Source: an uncultured Paracoccaceae bacterium (GTDB lineage Bacteria; Pseudomonadota; Alphaproteobacteria; Rhodobacterales; Rhodobacteraceae). Taken from it: 32,166 nucleotides of DNA. Position 1 is the first letter of the stretch. Every line of letters begins with the position of its first letter. Position numbers and translations under genes: made by a program. The notes below the pieces were generated by a model. That model saw only the letters and a list, made by a program, of their open reading frames with translations, was not told the origin of the DNA and did no database searches. The stretch lies in assembly GCA_937872465.1 (NCBI GenBank), contig CALMSR010000046.1, forward strand, positions 1 to 32,166. The letters run 5' to 3'. Shown one piece after another: positions 30,019-32,166 of the stretch.

Positions 30019-30555
30019 ATGACCATGCCGCAGACCGACGACCGACCCTTCGATTTCCCGGCGATCGACCGCAGGACAGTAGCGACCCTGCTGATCGCGG
30101 GCGCCGTCGCGACGCTTGCCTTCGACGCCTTCGGGCAGGGGCTCAGCCCGTTGCTCGGCTTCGCGGCGCTCGCGCCGGTGCCGCTGGCGCAATCGGTTCT
30201 CAGGACGGCCTTCGGCCTCGACAGCGCCCCGGCGGCGCATCTCCTGCATTATTTCACCGGGCTCGTGGCCTATGCGCTGGGCTGGATGCTGGTGGCCCGG
30301 CCGCTGGCGCAGCGGATCGCGCCCGGCCTGCCCTGGTGGCTGGCCGCGGTCGCCTATGGCGCCGGCCTCTGGGTCTTCGCGCTCTATGGCATGGCGCATC
30401 TGGTGGCGGGGCTGCCGGCGTTCCTCGGGTTCGCCGGCATCGCCTGGGTGGCACTGATCGGGCATGTCCTCTATGCGGTCGTGCTCGCCGCCGTGGTCGA
30501 GGCGCGGCGGGGGGGCGTGACCGGAGGCGCCGCCGCACTCACGGCAGCGGGATGA
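30019..30555 (+). CDS. Small integral membrane protein, unrecognised
   Basis: 178 aa with about five hydrophobic segments (about 20-38, 45-62, 76-95, 107-131 and 134-162). The sequence is rich in Ala, Leu and Gly, with HLLHYFTGLVAYALGWMLVARPL and FALYGMAHLVAGLPAFLGFAGIAWVALIGHVLYAVVLAA. His residues in HLLHYFTG, MAHLVAG and GHVLYA stand near membrane faces; this could mean metal or haem binding, but that is a guess. ATG 30019 has GGGAAA upstream; the in-frame ATG 29989 has none. The upstream gap (29880-30018) holds TCAC-N6-GTGA (29923-29936) as the only inverted repeat. It overlaps the convergent pirin gene by 17 bp. Confidence 0.75.
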   Translation: MTMPQTDDRPFDFPAIDRRTVATLLIAGAVATLAFDAFGQGLSPLLGFAALAPVPLAQSVLRTAFGLDSAPAAHLLHYFTGLVAYALGWMLVARPLAQRIAPGLPWWLAAVAYGAGLWVFALYGMAHLVAGLPAFLGFAGIAWVALIGHVLYAVVLAAVVEARRGGVTGGAAALTAAG

Positions 30556-31471
30556 ATTCCTCGGTATCCCCCGGCGGCAGGCGGAAGCGGCCGTGCTCCC
30601 AGTCGCCGGCGCGCCAGGCCTCCTTGGCCGCCTCGATGCGCTCCTTCGAGGAGGCGACGAAGTTCCACCAGATGTAGCGCGGCCCGGCCAGCGTCTCGCC
30701 GCCGAGCAGCATGATCCGCGCGCCCTCCGGGCCGGCGGCGAGCGCGACGCGGTCTCCGGGCCGGAAGGTCATCATCCGCCCGGCCTCGAAGGTCTGGCCG
30801 GCGATGGTGATCGAGCCCGACAGCACGTAGAGCCCGCGGTCCTCGTGGCCGTCGGGCAGCGGCATGGCGGCGCCGGGGGCCAACTCGGCATCGGCGTAGA
30901 ACATCTCGCTGAAGGTCTTCACCGGGGCCCGCTCGCCCCAGGCCTCGCCGAGGATGAGCCGGACGCTGGTGCCGCCGTCGCCGAAGACGGGCAGCGCCTC
31001 CTTGCCGTGATGCTCGAAGGCGGCGGGGGCGTCCTCGGCCGCTTCGGGGAGCGCGACCCAGGTCTGGATGCCGAAGAGCGAATGGGGGTGGCGGCGGGTG
31101 GCCGCACTGGTGCGTTCGGAATGGGTCACGCCCTCGCCCGCGATCATCCAGTTGACCGCGCCGGGGTAGATCATCTGGTCGGTGCCGAGGCTGTCGCGGT
31201 GCTGGAACTCGCCGCGGAAGAGATAGGTCACCGTCGCCAGCCCGATATGGGGATGCGGGCGCACGTCGATGCCCTGGCCGGTGACGAATTCCGCCGGTCC
31301 CGCCTGGTCGAAGAAGATGAAGGGGCCGACCATCTGGCGCTGGGGCGCGGGCAGGGCGCGGCGGACCTCGAAGCCGCCGAGGTCCCGGGCGCGCGGGATG
31401 ATCAGGGTCTCGATCGCGTCCAGGTCGGTCGCGTCCGGGCAGACCGGATCGAGCGTCGGGTTCCAGCTCAT
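30539..31471 (-). CDS. Pirin-family bicupin protein
   Basis: A 310-aa protein with two cupin domains. The N-terminal metal site is RPHPHIGLATVTYLF (His73, His75) plus EGVTHSER (His117, Glu119), matching the His-His-His-Glu iron site of pirin. The second half contains the pirin C-terminal cupin (LYVLSGSITIAGQTFEAGRMMTF) and RYIWWNFVASSKERI. Pirins include quercetin dioxygenases and transcription cofactors; which applies is not known. It starts 3 bp after the GNAT gene stop, so they share an operon. Its 3' end overlaps the small membrane protein gene. Confidence 0.93.
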   Translation of the reverse strand: MSWNPTLDPVCPDATDLDAIETLIIPRARDLGGFEVRRALPAPQRQMVGPFIFFDQAGPAEFVTGQGIDVRPHPHIGLATVTYLFRGEFQHRDSLGTDQMIYPGAVNWMIAGEGVTHSERTSAATRRHPHSLFGIQTWVALPEAAEDAPAAFEHHGKEALPVFGDGGTSVRLILGEAWGERAPVKTFSEMFYADAELAPGAAMPLPDGHEDRGLYVLSGSITIAGQTFEAGRMMTFRPGDRVALAAGPEGARIMLLGGETLAGPRYIWWNFVASSKERIEAAKEAWRAGDWEHGRFRLPPGDTEEFIPLP

Positions 31472-31474
31472 GGT

Positions 31475-31786
31475 TCAGGCCTCCTTTAGCCGATGCAGGA
31501 CGTCGCCCCATTCCGGGCGCCGCTTGAACTGGGCGCGGGCGAAGGGGCAGAGCGGCAGGATCTGGCGGCCCGCGGCGCGGGCGTCGGCGACGGCGCGGGT
31601 CACGAGGGCGAGGCCGACGCCTTGCCCGCGGAAGGCGTCGGGCACCCCGGTATGGTCGATGATGATGAGGCCGGTGCCGGCCCGGGAATAGGTCATCTCG
31701 GCCTCGTTGCCGGCGCCGTCGCGGTAGACGTAGCGGCCCTTGCTGGCGGTTTCCTCCACCGCGATGTCTGCCGGATCGATGGTCAT
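31475..31786 (-). CDS. GNAT-like N-acetyltransferase, short (YjdJ/Gtn type)
   Basis: A 103-aa single-domain member of the short GCN5-related family: EAEMTYSRAGTGLIIIDHTGVPDAFRGQGVGLALVTRAVADARAAGRQILPLCPFARAQFKRRPEW. The acetyl-CoA loop is RGQGVG, and the CPFA motif with a conserved Cys is typical of this subfamily. The substrate is unknown. It precedes the pirin gene by 3 bp, with AAAGGAGGCC as pirin's ribosome site inside its end. ATG 31786 is the only start that gives the family N-terminus. Copy B of the 53-bp element lies about 135 bp upstream. Confidence 0.9.
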   Translation of the reverse strand: MTIDPADIAVEETASKGRYVYRDGAGNEAEMTYSRAGTGLIIIDHTGVPDAFRGQGVGLALVTRAVADARAAGRQILPLCPFARAQFKRRPEWGDVLHRLKEA

Positions 31787-31920
31787 GCGGCGATTCTCCC
31801 AGATTGCCGCGACGCTCGTTCGGTCGCGATCCTGCCCGACCGGGATATAGGCCGGTCCGCGGTCCGCGCCAACCGGGGGACGGGTGGCAGGGGAGGACGG
31901 ATAGCGGGGGTGAAACGAGT

Positions 31921-31973
31921 GTCCCCATGAGGACAGATTGCAAGTATCTGATATTGTGACATAAAAGTGTTAA
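31921..31973 (-). repeat. 53-bp element, copy B
   Basis: Read on the minus strand it begins TTAACACTTTTAT (31973-31961), followed after 24 bp by CTGTCCTCATGGGGAC (31936-31921), with the same spacing as copy A at 26514-26566 and inverted relative to it. The palindrome here has one mismatched pair. It points towards the GNAT-pirin operon. Confidence 0.65.
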
Positions 31974-32166
31974 CGTGCCGTGATGCAGCGGTTGGGATCG
32001 CTGTGGCCGGCGGCGGGAAAGCCGCAGGGGGTTCGCATTCCCGTACCGCGACCCCATCCATTGGCGGGTCGAGCGCGCCCAGCACAACCATCCCGCCGAG
32101 GCCAGGCACCTCCGGGCAGTATCCGTGTTTGGTCAAGGCCTGGTTGGCTGCCAGAGTCTGTCTTCG
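31974..32166. other. Right edge, unassigned
   Basis: An open frame runs in from beyond the window edge on the minus strand (residues include TKHGYCPEVPGLGGMVVLG and LDPPMDGVAVREC) and reads through copy B to about 31783. I do not recognise it. It may be part of a decayed mobile element or a chance frame; no start or ribosome site can be judged. Confidence 0.25.

Overview
The window is about 32 kb of very GC-rich chromosomal DNA with an alphaproteobacterial, most likely Rhodobacterales, gene set. The signs are a petABC (cytochrome bc1) operon whose cytochrome b haem histidines fall at the Rhodobacter capsulatus numbers (97, 111, 198, 212), a MarR plus OmpR-type pair that looks like PetP-PetR, a PhaR-type PHB regulator, a seven-gene Mrp antiporter operon, and regulatory motifs typical of the group (GTTC-N7-GTTC LexA boxes, TTAA-N7-TTAAC CtrA box, FnrL-like box, PhaR-like GCAAA/TTTGC operator). 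The genus cannot be named from the sequence alone. I see no tRNA, rRNA, CRISPR array or intact mobile element.

Layout. 1-1.47 kb: a decayed ISAs1-family transposase with two frameshifts, then a + strand terminator. 1.47-5.6 kb: a polyhydroxybutyrate locus on the minus strand (59-aa unknown ORF, PhaC-like synthase, phbA, phbB), with the regulator phaR divergent from it. 5.6-9.4 kb: an EAL-domain c-di-GMP phosphodiesterase and a P2-type calcium-like ATPase, divergent across a promoter with two LexA boxes and a CtrA box. 9.5-11.3 kb: CCA-adding enzyme and CoA-type Nudix hydrolase (minus). 11.5-17.1 kb: mrpABCDEFG (plus), nearly every junction overlapping or abutting. 17.5-20.2 kb: petABC (minus). 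20.4-21.8 kb: a VTT/DedA-like membrane protein and rsfS-rlmH. 22-25.7 kb: an orphan ParB-like protein, an ArsR plus SRPBCC pair with an apparently leaderless promoter, an SGNH hydrolase and a GNAT protein. 25.7-26.6 kb: a gene-free stretch built of dispersed repeats and hairpins. 26.6-31.8 kb: a DUF465 protein with an FnrL-like promoter, ilvE, petP-petR-O-methyltransferase, a small membrane protein, and a pirin plus GNAT pair. The right edge is unassigned.

How the genes work together. phbA, phbB and the PhaC-like protein would form the acetyl-CoA to PHB pathway under PhaR. Mrp, the bc1 complex and PetPR concern membrane energetics and ion balance. The most interesting non-coding structure is the LexA/CtrA promoter of the EAL gene. 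Next are a 53-bp element present twice in inverted orientation around a 5.35-kb block, and a family of intergenic repeats shared between positions near 9.4, 17.3 and 25.7-26.1 kb. All functional calls rest on motif recognition by eye; no database search was run.
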